DNA of 64,000 nt. It comes from Pelobates cultripes (taxonomy: Eukaryota; Chordata; Amphibia; Anura; Pelobatidae). Both the position numbers and the translations under genes were made by a program. The notes under the pieces were generated by a model, which saw nothing but the letters and a program-made list of their open reading frames with translations, was not told the DNA's origin and searched no databases. The stretch lies in NCBI GenBank assembly GCA_933207985.1, contig OW240916.1, forward strand, positions 270,711,275 to 270,775,274, in the 5' to 3' direction. Positions within the stretch are counted from its first letter, which is position 1. Each line of letters starts with the position of its first letter. Shown here in pieces: positions 1 to 11,904 of this stretch.

Positions 1-2690
1 AGAGCATTACTGCCCATTGCTGTCAGTATTAATAGAGCATTACTGCCCATTGCTGTCAGTATTAATAGAGCATTACTGCCCATTGCTGTCTGTTTTACTA
101 GAGCATTACTGCCCATTGCTGTCAGTATTAATAGAGTATTACTGCCCATTGCTGTCAGTATTAATAGAGTATTACTGCCCATTGCTGTCAGTATTAATAG
201 AGTATTACTGCCCATTGCTGTCAGTATTAATAGAGCATTGCTGTCAGTATTAATAGAGCATTGCTGTCAGTATTAATAGAGCATTACTGCCCATTGCTGT
301 CAGTATTAATAGAGTATTACCGCCCATTGCTGTCAGTATTAATAGAGTATTACCGCCCATTGCTGTCAGTATTAATAGAGCATTACCGCCCATTGCTGTC
401 AGTATTAATAGAGCATTACCGCCCATTGCTGTCAGTATTAATAGAGCATTACCGCCCATTGCTGTCAGTATTAATAGAGCATTACCGCCCATTGCTGTCA
501 GTATTAATAGAGTATTACTGCCCATTGCTGTCAGTATTAATAGAGCATTACTGCCCATTGCTGTCAGTATTAATAGAGTATTACTGCCCATTGCTGTCAG
601 TATTAATAGAGTATTACCGCCCATTGCTGTCAGTATTAATAGAGTATTACCGCCCATTGCTGTCAGTATTAATAGAGTATTACCGCCCATTGCTGTCAGT
701 ATTAATAGAGTATTACCGCCCATTGCTGTCAGTATTAATAGAGTATTACCGCCCATTGCTGTCAGTATTAATAGAGCATTACCGCCCATTGCTGTCAGTA
801 TTAATAGAGCATTACCGCCCATTGCTGTCAGTATTAATAGAGCATTACCGCCCATTGCTGTCAGTATTAATAGAGCATTACCGCCCATTGCTGTCAGTAT
901 TAATAGAGCATTACCGCCCATTGCTGTCAGTATTAATAGAGTATTACTGCCCATTGCTGTCAGTATTAATAGAGCATTACTGCCCATTGCTGTCAGTATT
1001 AATAGAGTATTACTGCCCATTGCTCTCAGTATTAATAGAGTATTACCGCCCATTGCTGTCAGTATTAATAGAGTATTACTGCCCATTGCTGTCAGTATTA
1101 ATAGAGCATTACTGCCCATTGCTCTCAGTATTAATAGAGTATTACCGCCCATTGCTGTCAGTATTAATAGAGTATTACCGCCCATTGCTGTCAGTATTAA
1201 TAGAGTATTACCGCCCATTGCTGTCAGTATTAATAGAGTATTACCGCCCATTGCTGTCAGTATTAATAGAGTATTACCGCCCATTGCTGTCAGTATTAAT
1301 AGAGTATTACTGCCCATTGCTGTCAGTATTAATAGAGTATTACTGCCCATTGCTCTCAGTATTAATAGAGTATTACCGCCCATTGCTGTCAGTATTAATA
1401 GAGTATTACTGCCCATTGCTGTCAGTATTAATAGAGTATTACTGCCCATTGCTGTCAGTATTAATAGAGTATTACTGCCCATTGCTGTCAGTATTAATAG
1501 AGCATTGCTGTCAGTATTAATAGAGCATTACTGCCCATTGCTGTCAGTATTAATAGAGTATTACCGCCCATTGCTGTCAGTATTAATAGAGCATTACCGC
1601 CCATTGCTGTCAGTATTAATAGAGTATTACCGCCCATTGCTGTCAGTATTAATAGAGTATTACCGCCCATTGCTGTCAGTATTAATAGAGTATTACCGCC
1701 CATTGCTGTCAGTATTAATAGAGCATTACTGCCCATTGCTGTCAGTATTAATAGAGCATCACTGCCCATTGCTGTCAGTATTAATAGAGCATCACTGCCC
1801 ATTGCTGTCAGTATTAATAGAGCATTGCTGTCAGTATTAATAGAGCATTACTGCCCATTGCTGTCAGTATTAATAGAGCATTACCGCCCATTGCTGTCAG
1901 TATTAATAGAGTATTACTGCCCATTGCTGTCAGTATTAATAGAGCATTACCGCCCATTGCTGTCAGTATTACTAGAGCATTACTGCCCATTGCTGTCAGT
2001 ATTAATGGTATTACATACATTGCTATCAGTATTAATAGGCATTACATCCCATTGCTGTCAGTATTAATAGAGCATTACATTGCTGTCAGTATTAATGGAG
2101 CATTTACGTGCTGTCAGTATTAATGAGGTATTGCAGCCCATTGCTGTCAGTATTAATGATGTGCAGCCATTTGCTGTCAGTATTAATAGAGTATTACATA
2201 CATTGCTGTCAGTATTAATAGAGTATTACCGCCCATTGCTGTCAGTATTAATAGAGTATTACCGCCCATTGCTGTCAGTATTAATAGAGCATTACTGCCC
2301 ATTGCTGTCAGTATTAATAGAGCATCACTGCCCATTGCTGTCAGTATTAATAGAGCATTGCTGTCAGTATTAATAGAGCATTACTGCGCATTGCTGTCAG
2401 TATTAATAGAGCATTACTGCCCATTGCTGTCAGTATTAATAGAGCATTACTGCCCATTGCTGTCAGTATTAATAGAGCAATACTGTCCATTGCTGTCAGG
2501 ATTAATAGAGCATTACTGCCCATTGCTGTCAGTATTAATAGAGCATTACTGCCCATTGCTGTCAGTATTAATAGAGCAATACTGTCCATTGCTGTCAGGA
2601 TTAAAAGAGCAGAGCATTACTGCCCATTGCTGTCAGTATTAATAGAGCAGAGAGGTACTGCTCATTGCTGTCAGTAGTAATGGTGCACAG
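1..2690. repeat. 33-bp minisatellite array, about 78 units
   Basis: A tandem array with unit gcccattgctgtcagtatta plus a short variable part (tagagYattaYY), period 33 bp. Variation is concentrated at two sites: gcattac/gtattac and taccgccc/tactgccc. Short units of about 23 bp, lacking the actgcccatt segment, occur near 235, 250, 1500, 1820 and 2350 and split the array into blocks. From about 2000 to 2690 unit length becomes irregular and only the core tgctgtcagtattaat persists. As 33 is a multiple of three, long open frames appear on both strands; these are a by-product of the repeat. The array continues past the left edge. Confidence 0.97.
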
Positions 2691-3144
2691 TTCTGGGATC
2701 CTTTCATATGTTGCCTATTATTGACAGGGTTATCAACTAAAGTGTTAATTGTGAAAGTGAATATTAATGGTTGGCCAGCATAGCTAAACAGGAATGTAGT
2801 TGAATTGTTGTTTTTGTCTACAATTTGAACGTTGAATTTCTGCTGGTTCTTTACCGAGTTCCTTCCTAAATTCTATATTGTAGATGATTAAAATCTGAAT
2901 TGCAAAACTGGTGCAAAAATACCAAAGCTGTCATTATAGCTTGCTTGTATAATTTTCATTATATAGCCTGATACACATGGAATATTGCAGATATGGGTAT
3001 AATTCTTTCTGAGTGTAAATTTGTGGTCATCTTGGACCTTACCTGCTCTCTGTGTGTTTAGTAGAAAGCATGATGCATGAGGAAGAAAGTCAAATGATTT
3101 GCTCAGTGATGATCCAATGTTTTCTCCTATTTTTTTCTCTACAG
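2690..3144 (+). other. rad1: Sequence upstream of the first rad1 coding exon (probable end of intron 1)
   Basis: No gene or repeat is seen here apart from a strong 3' splice site: a pyrimidine run from about 3120 ending in ctctacag at 3137-3144. This implies a non-coding first exon further upstream. If that exon lies beyond the left edge, the minisatellite sits inside a rad1 intron. No promoter-like CpG cluster is visible between the array and the ATG. Confidence 0.55.
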
Positions 3145-3163
3145 GACAACTTAAGCCTTAAAT

Positions 3164-6100
3164 ATGTCATTTTCGCAGCCTGATGCAAATGATGAGCAAT
3201 ATGTATTCACCTGCAGTCTGGACAATGTTCGCAACCTCTCTAATATTTTAAAGGCCATTCACTTCAAAGACCACGCTGCTTGTTTTGCTACAAACAATGG
3301 ACTTAAAGTTACAGTTGAAAATTCCAAGTGTCTTCAAGCCAATGCCTTCATTCAGGTGAGTAACAGAGGCGATCTAAGCACCCATAGTCACTACATGGCT
3401 TTCAGTGGTTTTCAGGGCTCAACATTTCAAGTTGGAAGTGTGCTACTTGATAGGCCTGAAAGTTACTCAGCACTGTAAGACTCCAAGGTCCATGGCATAC
3501 TTGCCAGAATTTAATTCTCACTCACCAATGACTAGCGGTGTGTGGAAATTTTGAATCCTGGTGCTCATTGGATGAGGGTGATGAGATGATGCTCTCTGCC
3601 GTTGCACTTTCCTGCACTACAAGGAAGTGCTCAGCTTAGAAAGACTAACAGAAGGTTCTGGCTTTCTGCCTGAGGAAGTAGTGGAGACAGGGATCAGTAC
3701 GTAGCAGATTCAAGGTAAGAAATCAGACCATTCTTAAATGGTTTGACTCCTTACAAAATGGGTGCCTCTGCACTCCTGCCACCATGATCTCTATGGCACG
3801 CTGCAGTGGTTAAGGTGCTTGGAGTGTTCCTTTTATTTGTTCAACATGACTTTCTGCTATCTTTTTTAAAATTGTTAAAAGGTTGCTTTAACCACCACGA
3901 CAACTTCCACTTTTAGAAAGGCATCTGTATATAAGGTACGCTGTGTCTTTAAAAAATCAACACTAAAATCTAAAATTCCTATAGATAAATTATTTTAAAA
4001 ATGTAAATGTATATCCAATTTACAAAAATACCTTTAAACCAACACTGCATTCAAAATGTGATCATATAAATAGAAAATTAATAAAGTGTATAGTGCTTTT
4101 TCCAAGACAAATGTGCAAATAGTGATTATATGACATATTTCAGCAGCATTCCCCACTGGACCTGAGAGGGGACTATGACAAAATACACTCTGTACTTACA
4201 TTGGCTCTCAGGTCTAGGACACTCCCACACAAAACAGGGTAATCCCTCCCCTGTGCCTGAGATAAAATTGAGTCAGGAACTGTACTAAACTCAATTATCT
4301 CCAGGCACAGAAAACATACATTTTAACAACATCCAGAAAGTACCCCCAAAACACATGGAAACCCCACAAGTCACATCCCCTGATAGCCCCGATCTGTTGG
4401 ACCAACAAATCCCAAAATTGCCAAGATCGGTTCATGATTTCTAGGGAAGGCATAATTTTGACTGACCTTGCACATGGTCCTATGCCCAAAACAGTTCCAG
4501 GGAATCAGAGCTAACGGTCGGTCTCTCTTTCTGGAGTACAAAAGTACATAAATCCCATGAACTGAGCCTTTTAAAAGTGCATTGGGCAAAGTATATTGCA
4601 GGGCCCATAGGCAGGAGGCTGGCCAACAGGCTCCTCCGTGGCGAGGTTCTGTTTGCCACAGCTACTATTCAGTTTTTTAAATATGTCATACATTTCTAGC
4701 GCCATCAAGTAACTTAATTTTTTTTTTCTTTTAGGAATCTGTATGTGCAGCATTTCTCTTTGAAACACTGCTCATTCAGAATCTTCACTTTTGTACCAAG
4801 GGCTAGTTGCATCACCAGCACACGTGCTATTAGGCTATCGTCAGCGGGCACTGCGCACTAGTGACCGCTGTTATGACCTTTTATCTTGCTGGCAGGGCTG
4901 TGAGGACACCTGCAAGGGGAAGCCTATTTCTTCCCACCCTCTCTAATTTCCCACCTCTCCTATTTCTTATATTGTCTTAGCCCTCCCCCTCCCCCCTCCC
5001 CCCCCAAAATCCCTCTTCTAGCCAACTCAGAGCACGTGCATGTGCTCTGAACTGGCAAGAACTGCCCAATCATATTATTCTCTATGAGAAGCATTTGATT
5101 GGATCTCAAGAGGGGGACACTGTGAAGCCGGACAATGGCATTAAAACCAGCAAATGAAAGCTTCACTCTGTACTGGATTCGAGGTAACGCCTTCTACCCC
5201 TGGTTTGATACTAGCGTGATCACATTAAAATGGATGAACTTAGTTATAGCTTTATAGCATTAACTATTTACATTCCCCCGCTGATTGCATAATCATAGCT
5301 AAAATATTGGTCTGGTACAGTTTATGATTGGATGGGATGTGTAGAGATCTAAATATTAGTCTCTGCTTAATAGTCAGTCTCTGCTCATTTTTTTTGATTT
5401 GAACCTTTGTTAGTTTGATTATACTGATTTATATCTTGTGTCCACCAGGCTGGAATCTTTCAGGAGTTCAACATTCAAGAAGAGTCCGTAATGTTTCGGA
5501 TAAATCTTACTGTCCTTCTAGACTGTTTGAATATTTTTGGTGTGAGTGCTGTACCAGGTATGCAATTAAATTATATATGCCTGCACATGCATTTAAAAAG
5601 ACTGATAAAAGGGCACCTGATTAGAAAATTGTAACATAAATGGCTTCTCAGGAATTTTGTAAAAGATTATAGGCCAATATACAATATCGTAATATAATAG
5701 ATACATCTTATCTACAATCATTATTTTTTTTTAATTTGTTAAACAGCTCTGTTTATATTTTCAATGTATCTCATATGTTTATGTGTATTGATTTTCATTT
5801 TACACATTCTATATTTACACTACTAGTTCATATCACATTCACTTTAGTGTGATGACTTGTATATTTCAGTTATACATTTTGTAGATATGTGATATATATA
5901 TATTTATTACCCTGTTGGCATTTTTATATACATATTGTACTATAATAGGTTTATTTATTCTTTTATATGGATGCCATTTTTTTTGAGATCTGGACACAGG
6001 TTTTGATAAATATAAATGCACAATTGCACTTCCTTTTTGTGTTTACATTGTTTTCTGCACATATTTTGTATTGAAGTGCCTTTTAATTATCACTTTTGTG

Positions 6101-7566
6101 TTGCAATATACAATTGCAATTAGCCCGTGGCATTATCTCAAATGTTTACATTTGTCCCCTCACTCAAAGTAATGACTACACATGTGAATATCCCTTAACT
6201 AAAACGGCACAGTCATTTTGTTTTGAATTAATATTTGTCACTCTAATTCCCCTTTTTTCACATTAGTTTTCCTATTTATACATAAGAGTATCTAGGGACT
6301 ACTTTTTCTTATATACAGCATGGTATCTGGAGTAAGGTTTACTTTCAGTTGCCTAATTAATTTACACACAGTTCATCAGTTAAGACTCTCACAGAAAGGA
6401 ACACCACAGACATCGTGGACAGAAGAGTACCAAATGGTGGCTTCTGGGTATTGTGAGTTAGTGCAACGAAAAATATAGTATAAATAAAGCAAGGGGAGAG
6501 ATCATGAACAATAATACAATGGTAATAAGGAAAGGAAGACTGGAAGAGAAGGAGAAAAATGATAGAGTTGCTGTATTTGTTATTAAACAAACAATATAGT
6601 TCATGGTGGTTTTAAACTAAAGGGTCAGGAAGTCATGTTTGTGTTCCTGACCCTATAGTGTTCCTCCAAGTTAAAGTTGTTTTGGTGACTATAATGTCAT
6701 TTCAAGTGCTATTACAAGGGTGTTTTCATTTATATATATTTCCCCAAGTGCACAGCTCTGCCAGTGGCATAAGCTAAATCAGGGGTAGTCAACCTTTTTC
6801 TACCTACCCCCCACTAATGCATCTTTCTGGATGGAAAAATTTCGGAATATTTTTTAGAAAGGACGGTTTAAAAAAAATAAATGTACGTACATTTATCCTT
6901 TTGTTTCTACTTTTTAATGCATGTTTATAATGTTTTTAACTTGACAAAACAATAAAGTAAATTGAAATTACCTTTACTAGTGATCAATGAGATCCTTGAG
7001 GTTGATGCTGCAAGAATAAATATTTGAAATCTGATTCGATTTTCGTAAGGAACAAACAAAGGTCTCCTCTTTCCATGATATTCAGACGACTTCTCTGTTT
7101 GCGCATAATATGATTTCTCCTCAGCACCCCCCCCCCCTTTCTATTTTTTTACCTTCCTTATAGCAATGCCCAGCAGGAAGGGTGAGCTAGGTAGCACTTA
7201 TTATTATTATTATTATTATTATTATTAGCCAACAACAATTCTCTCCTTTTTTTATATTTTTTATTTTCCTTCTTTCTCCTTTTTTACAAGTACTTTGCTC
7301 CCTGCTATTGTGTATCCCCCTACCTACTCCAACTCCTCCCCTTCCTCTACCCACGTTTTACACTCGTGCACTCGCATCTGCACGCCTGCTTTCCACTGAG
7401 AGGTATGAATAGAGCATTCATCTCTCTGGATGGAGGGAGGATTCTGCTACCGCCCACCTGGAATCCTAAAACGCCCACTGGTGGGTGGTAGGGACCAGGT
7501 TGACAACCCCTGAGCTACATCTTTTAAAAGTACTTTCTCAAAGAATGCAAATCACACGCACAAAAT

Positions 7567-7598
<32 letters not shown>

Positions 7599-10500
7599 AA
7601 ATGTATATCCCATTTAGTGAAGGCAGTTTAGATGGAGTTTATTTTGCAATTGGAATAATGATGTTTCACAATAAAGCACCTAGGTAACACATGCCGTGCT
7701 GCTTCCTATAATTGGTTATAGGATAAAGTATTTAATAAAATTACACAAATACAATAGTATTGTACTTACTACGCACAAAAATAATGATGCAGATGAACTG
7801 AGCAAGATGCCTATCTATTAGTTTAGTGATCCTACTTGTAAGTTTCAATGATGGATGGCAAAACCTGTCTTGTTTCCCTGAACACACATCACATGCTGCA
7901 TGTAGGCATCAGCTAGGAATTAAACGTATTAATGGTAATCCTGCAACATATGTATGCTACAAATTGTAGTCCTGGACTTATGTGGCACCTTCGGCATGAA
8001 GTGATGTGCACTGAGGGAAAAAATGGTCGACCTTAGGAAACAACTAGCAGGTGACATTTGTCACGAAGTTTTAGTGTCTGTTTCTAATGCATTTTCTTTA
8101 TTTGTAAACCCCTGTTTAGGTACATCAACTGCCTTGAAAATGTGTTATCAGGGATATGGCAACCCGCTTATCCTGTTTCTAGAAGAAGGTGGTGTAGTGA
8201 CAGTGTGTAAAATTCTCACTCAGGAGCCTGAGGAAACACTGGACTTTGATTTTTGCAGCACTAATGTACTAAATAAAATCATTCTTCAATCAGATGGGCT
8301 AAGGGAGGCGTTTTCAGAATTGGACATGACCAGCGACTTCTTGCAAATTACAATGTCTCCTGACAAGCCTTACTTCAGGTGCTTCTTGTATTTAATTTAC
8401 AAATTGTATATACATGACTGTGTTACTTACTGTTTGATTGTCACTTGTTGATGAATTGATTTAAATGCATTGATTGTGCATGCATTTAAAAAGATTAAAA
8501 CATACACTTGCATGTTCTGCATTTCCTTCCAATCTGCAGTCTGTGCAAGATCTAAAGTAGTAACTGATGCTCGCTTAATTTTCGACAGCACTGCATGAAG
8601 TGCTGTATGTATATAGCAAGGGTTTCTGTGAGTTGTAGTTCAGTTGCCAGCTTCCTACACTAGAAAGCAAACAGCAGGACTACAGCTCTGAAAACTAGAA
8701 TCGCAATATGTACAGCAGTGTGTTTTGTAGCAAACAGAGAAAAGGTAATTAATTTGCGTTCACCTGGAACATGCATGTCTCAGTAGTGGTGCCGACATAA
8801 AAACCAACATTTATACAAAATACAGATTAACACACACAAAAAAAAGTTAAACATTTTACAAGTCTACTCAAATTTGCTCATTTTAGCAGACAAATATGGG
8901 GATTCAGTTACACCATATGGCCATTATGTAGGATCTAGGAAGTAGTGTTGGGTGTAAAGGGACACTAAAGTCCCCAAAACAACTTTAGCTTAGTGATTCA
9001 GTTTGAGTGTATAGTTAAATGAACACTATAGTCATCAGAACAACTACACCTTAATGTAGTTCCGGTGTGTATAGTAAGTCCCTGCAGAGAAAAGACAGTG
9101 TTTACATTTCTGCCTAGGAACACAAGCGGCAGTCACTCAGATGGCTACTTGAGGTGCTTCCTGGGTAAGTGATGCACATTGTGCAGCACTGACATTCACA
9201 GTCTCCACGTTCTGTGAGGAATGTTCAGCGTCTACATGCAGAGATACATTGATCCAATTACTTTAGAAGTTTTTAATCTCAGAGGCATGATCTTTACACC
9301 AAAACGGCTTCATTAAGCTAAAGTCGTTTTGGTGACCGTAGTGTTCCTTTATCACGATAGGTCGATGGTTGTTTTGGGGGCTGTTGTGGTGCTTGGTTGG
9401 AGTGTTCCTTTAATATGGGTGTGTGCTTTTATTTATTTATTTATTTTTATTTTTTTGATACTTTTCAATTTCTTTTTTTCCTACACGTGTATTTGCAATA
9501 CTATTAAGAGTTTGCTTTTCTTCTTTGTGCTATTTAGGTACCAGATTATTTTTAAGTTGTTTTGAGAGTTTAACCTAATTTAATTATATTTTATGCTTTA
9601 GATTGTCCACGTTTGGCAATGCAGGAAGCTCTCATCTAGACTATCCCAAGGATTCTGATCTGATAGAAGCGTTTCAATGCACCCAGACCCAAACAAACAG
9701 GTAATATAAACATTAAACACCGTTCTTATGCCTGTCTTATTGTCTGTTGTCATGAATATTGGGATCTATTCATATCATACTCCTTGCAAAACTTCAATAA
9801 AGATTGGGGGGGGAATAAATATTGGGATCTATTGGTATTTATCAAGTTACTTGTCAGAATGTCAAGTTCACAGTGCTGAGCATTGTTTCAGTAATACTGC
9901 AATAACATTATGTTTATGCGTGTGCAGTGTTATTACTGCTCCGATAATACTGGTGCTCAATGATACTGGGATACTCTAAGTATCTAAGCAACTTTAACTT
10001 AATTAAGCAGTTTTTTTTTTTTGTTTTGTTTTTTGTATAGATCACGCTCCTATATTTAGACTCGTCCGTTATCTGCAATTGAGGAATTAAAGCACTTTTG
10101 TTTCTCATATAGCCTCCATGAACAGAATAATGGCTTAAAGGACCACTCTAGGCACCCAAACCACTTCAGCTTAATGAAGTGGTCTGTGTGCCAGGTCCCT
10201 CTAGGATTAACTTTTTTTTTTTTTTATAAACATAGCAGAGAAACTGCTATGTTTATAATGGGGTTAATCCAGCCTCTAAAGCCTCTAGTGGCTGTCTCAT
10301 TGACAGCCGCTAGAGGCGTTTGCGTGCTTCTCACTGTGAAAATCACAGTGAGAAGACGCCAGCGTCCATAGGAAAGCATTATGAATGCTTTCCTATGAAA
10401 CAGGCTGAATGTGCGCGCGCAGCTCCTGCTGCGCATGCGCATTCAGCCGAAGAGGAGGATCGGAGAGGAGGAGGAGAGCTCCCCGCACAGCAATGGAAAA

Positions 10501-11244
10501 AAGGTAAGTTTAACCCCTTTCCTTGCCATCCAGCCCGGAGGGAGTGGGACCCTGAGGGTGGGTACACCCTCAGGGCACTATAGTGCCAGGAAAACAAGTA
10601 TGTTTTCCTGGCACTATAGTGGTCCTTTAATTCTTGAATATAACCGTGTAAAACTTTGTGTTTTCTTTAGAAGTGATGCTCTCTTGTTCTGTTAGGCTGC
10701 ATAAACAAAGTGACTTAACTTCCAAATTGCAGAAAGCAATGTGATATACACCAATATCATCTTCCCAAATCTTGAACTCCCATTATGGGTTCTATATGGC
10801 TGAACACTAGGTATAGTTAGCAGGTGGATTCATTCACATCTGCTTGTTTCCACTGTATCTGGCATGTAAAGAGACAGAAGTAATCTTAAAGTAAGTCTAT
10901 GTTTGTATGTAATAGTGATTTAAATTGATCTAGATGACACTGTTTATCATCAAATTAAACTGTCATCTACATCAATTTATCATCAGCAGTACACGTGTAT
11001 CTGTCTACATTTTCATTAAACTCTGAACAGAGAATTTAAACTATTTGTATTCTTCTTTAGGTATAAAATCTCTTTGCTGAAGCCATCCACAAAGGCCCTC
11101 GCTTTATCCTGTAAAGTCTCTATACGGACAGACAACAGAGGCTTTCTCTCTCTTCAGTACATGATCAGGAACGACGATGGCCAGATCTGCTTTGTGGAGT
11201 ACTACTGCTGTCCTGATGAAGATGTGGAAGGAACTGAGACATAG
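3164..11244 (+). CDS. rad1: RAD1 checkpoint DNA clamp subunit (five coding exons)
   Basis: RAD1 is the PCNA-like subunit of the RAD9-RAD1-HUS1 (9-1-1) clamp, loaded at damaged DNA in the nucleus to activate ATR signalling. Coding exons read from splice sites are 3164-3355, 5449-5557, 8120-8378, 9602-9700 and 11061-11244, with phases that join cleanly to give 280 residues (human 282). Recognisable stretches are SLDNVRNLS and LKAIHF in exon 1, INLTVLLDCL in exon 2, CYQGYGNPL, FLEEGGVVTVCK and FDFCSTNV in exon 3, and FVEYYCCPDE near the C terminus. The ATG at 3164 lies 19 bases after a splice acceptor at 3144/3145. All junctions are GT-AG. Human RAD1 starts with a slightly different N terminus (MPLLTQQ), so the first ten residues are the least certain. 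Introns carry a hAT-like element and TTAA elements. Nothing in the frame is broken. The identification is by recall of the human protein. Confidence 0.96.
3356..5448 (+). other. rad1: rad1 intron after first coding exon, no gene seen
   Basis: Intron with donor gtgagt at 3356. It holds a C-rich tract at about 4980-5007 and no feature that I can name. Open frames of 60-72 codons on the minus strand between 4295 and 5166 have no recognisable protein content and are treated as chance. Confidence 0.5.
6780..7512. mobile_element. Non-autonomous hAT-like DNA transposon, 733 bp
   Basis: The element starts CAGGGGTAGTCAACCT and ends AGGTTGACAACCCCTG, which are inverted repeats matching at 15 of 16 bases. 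It is flanked by an 8-bp target duplication, agctaaat at 6772-6779 and agctacat at 7513-7520 (7 of 8). Eight-base duplications and CAGGG termini are typical of hAT elements. There is no transposase frame. A second member of the family is at 32081-33014. Confidence 0.88.
7198..7227. repeat. (TTA)n microsatellite
   Basis: About ten TTA triplets inside the hAT-like element at 6780-7512. Confidence 0.95.
7567..7596. repeat. (TG)n microsatellite
   Basis: Uninterrupted TG run passing into a short TA run, in the rad1 intron before the third coding exon. Confidence 0.95.
8954..9413. mobile_element. TTAA-type MITE carrying a second MITE (nested)
   Basis: The outer element begins taaagggacactaaagtccc and ends ggagtgttcctttaa at 9413. 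Inside it lies a second, related unit that starts ttaaatgaacactatagtc at 9015 and ends gaccgtagtgttccttta near 9351. Both pairs of ends are imperfect inverted repeats of the AAAGGGACACT family. This is in the rad1 intron before the fourth coding exon. Confidence 0.72.
10135..10630 (+). mobile_element. TTAA-flanked MITE with three hairpins, copy A
   Basis: Bounded by TTAA at 10135-10138 and 10627-10630, with ends AAAGGACCACTCTAGGCAC and its inverted partner GCACTATAGTGGTCCTTT. Three strong palindromes are visible: 10151-10192 (around ggcaccc/ctgtgtgcc), 10367-10397 (cataggaaagcatt and its complement) and 10576-10621 (cactatagtgccaggaaaac and its complement). TTAA duplication suggests a piggyBac-like mobiliser, by inference. 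Related copies are at 16680-16970, 19630-20128 and 58025-58495. It lies in the last rad1 intron. Confidence 0.85.
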
Positions 11245-11869
11245 GTTCTTTCAATCCATTTCCCAGTGTTTAAATAACTATCATACACTTGTGTTTTGTT
11301 TTTTTTATAAAATATATGAACCCAATGGGTTTTGAGGGATTAGTGCTATACCATACTGCGGGGTACCTAAAAGGAACTGGAGCACTCAGTAGCTCTTCAG
11401 CTACAACACAGGTCAAGGTATTGATAAAGCATGGAAGTTTAATGTATGGCTTTAGTTATAAACTGATACAATGGTTTAGTGCTGTGGTACTAATTTATGA
11501 TTCACAGCACAGCAATCACACCCTCCAGGATTAACTATATATTCCTTGAAGCATCCATCTAAAAAAAATGTCACCTGTTGTTATTTGTCACCAATTATCA
11601 CCAATTATTTTATTCTGAAAAAAATGTTCTTGGTTATAAGGTTTTGTATCAATTCAAAATGTATATTTTTGCAAGATAAAGTGTCTACATTGAGTACTCT
11701 GTTATGCATTTTCTATTTTTGTAAAGTGATAAGAAAGCAACCAGTTTTTTGTCATTATTTGAGACGATTATATACAAATATCCAGATGTATATGTTGCAT
11801 ACTGAAAGTGTAGCAGTTGTAGATCAGACTCTGTGTGGTACGTAGATTCTCATGATTTATATTACATGA

Positions 11870-11875
11870 AATAAA
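11870..11875 (+). terminator. rad1: Candidate rad1 polyadenylation signal
   Basis: AATAAA about 625 bases after the rad1 stop codon. No stronger signal was found before it. Confidence 0.5.
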
Positions 11876-11904
11876 TAACTAAACATTTTAATACCTGCAT
11901 TTCC

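Noticed and set aside
250..1520. Open frames of 410 and 419 codons on opposite strands
   Set aside because: They are made only of 11-residue units from the 33-bp minisatellite; a repeat length divisible by three keeps both strands open. There is no non-repeat domain or splice context.
1..2690. Possible CRISPR array
   Set aside because: The units are contiguous with no unique spacers, and the genome is a vertebrate's.
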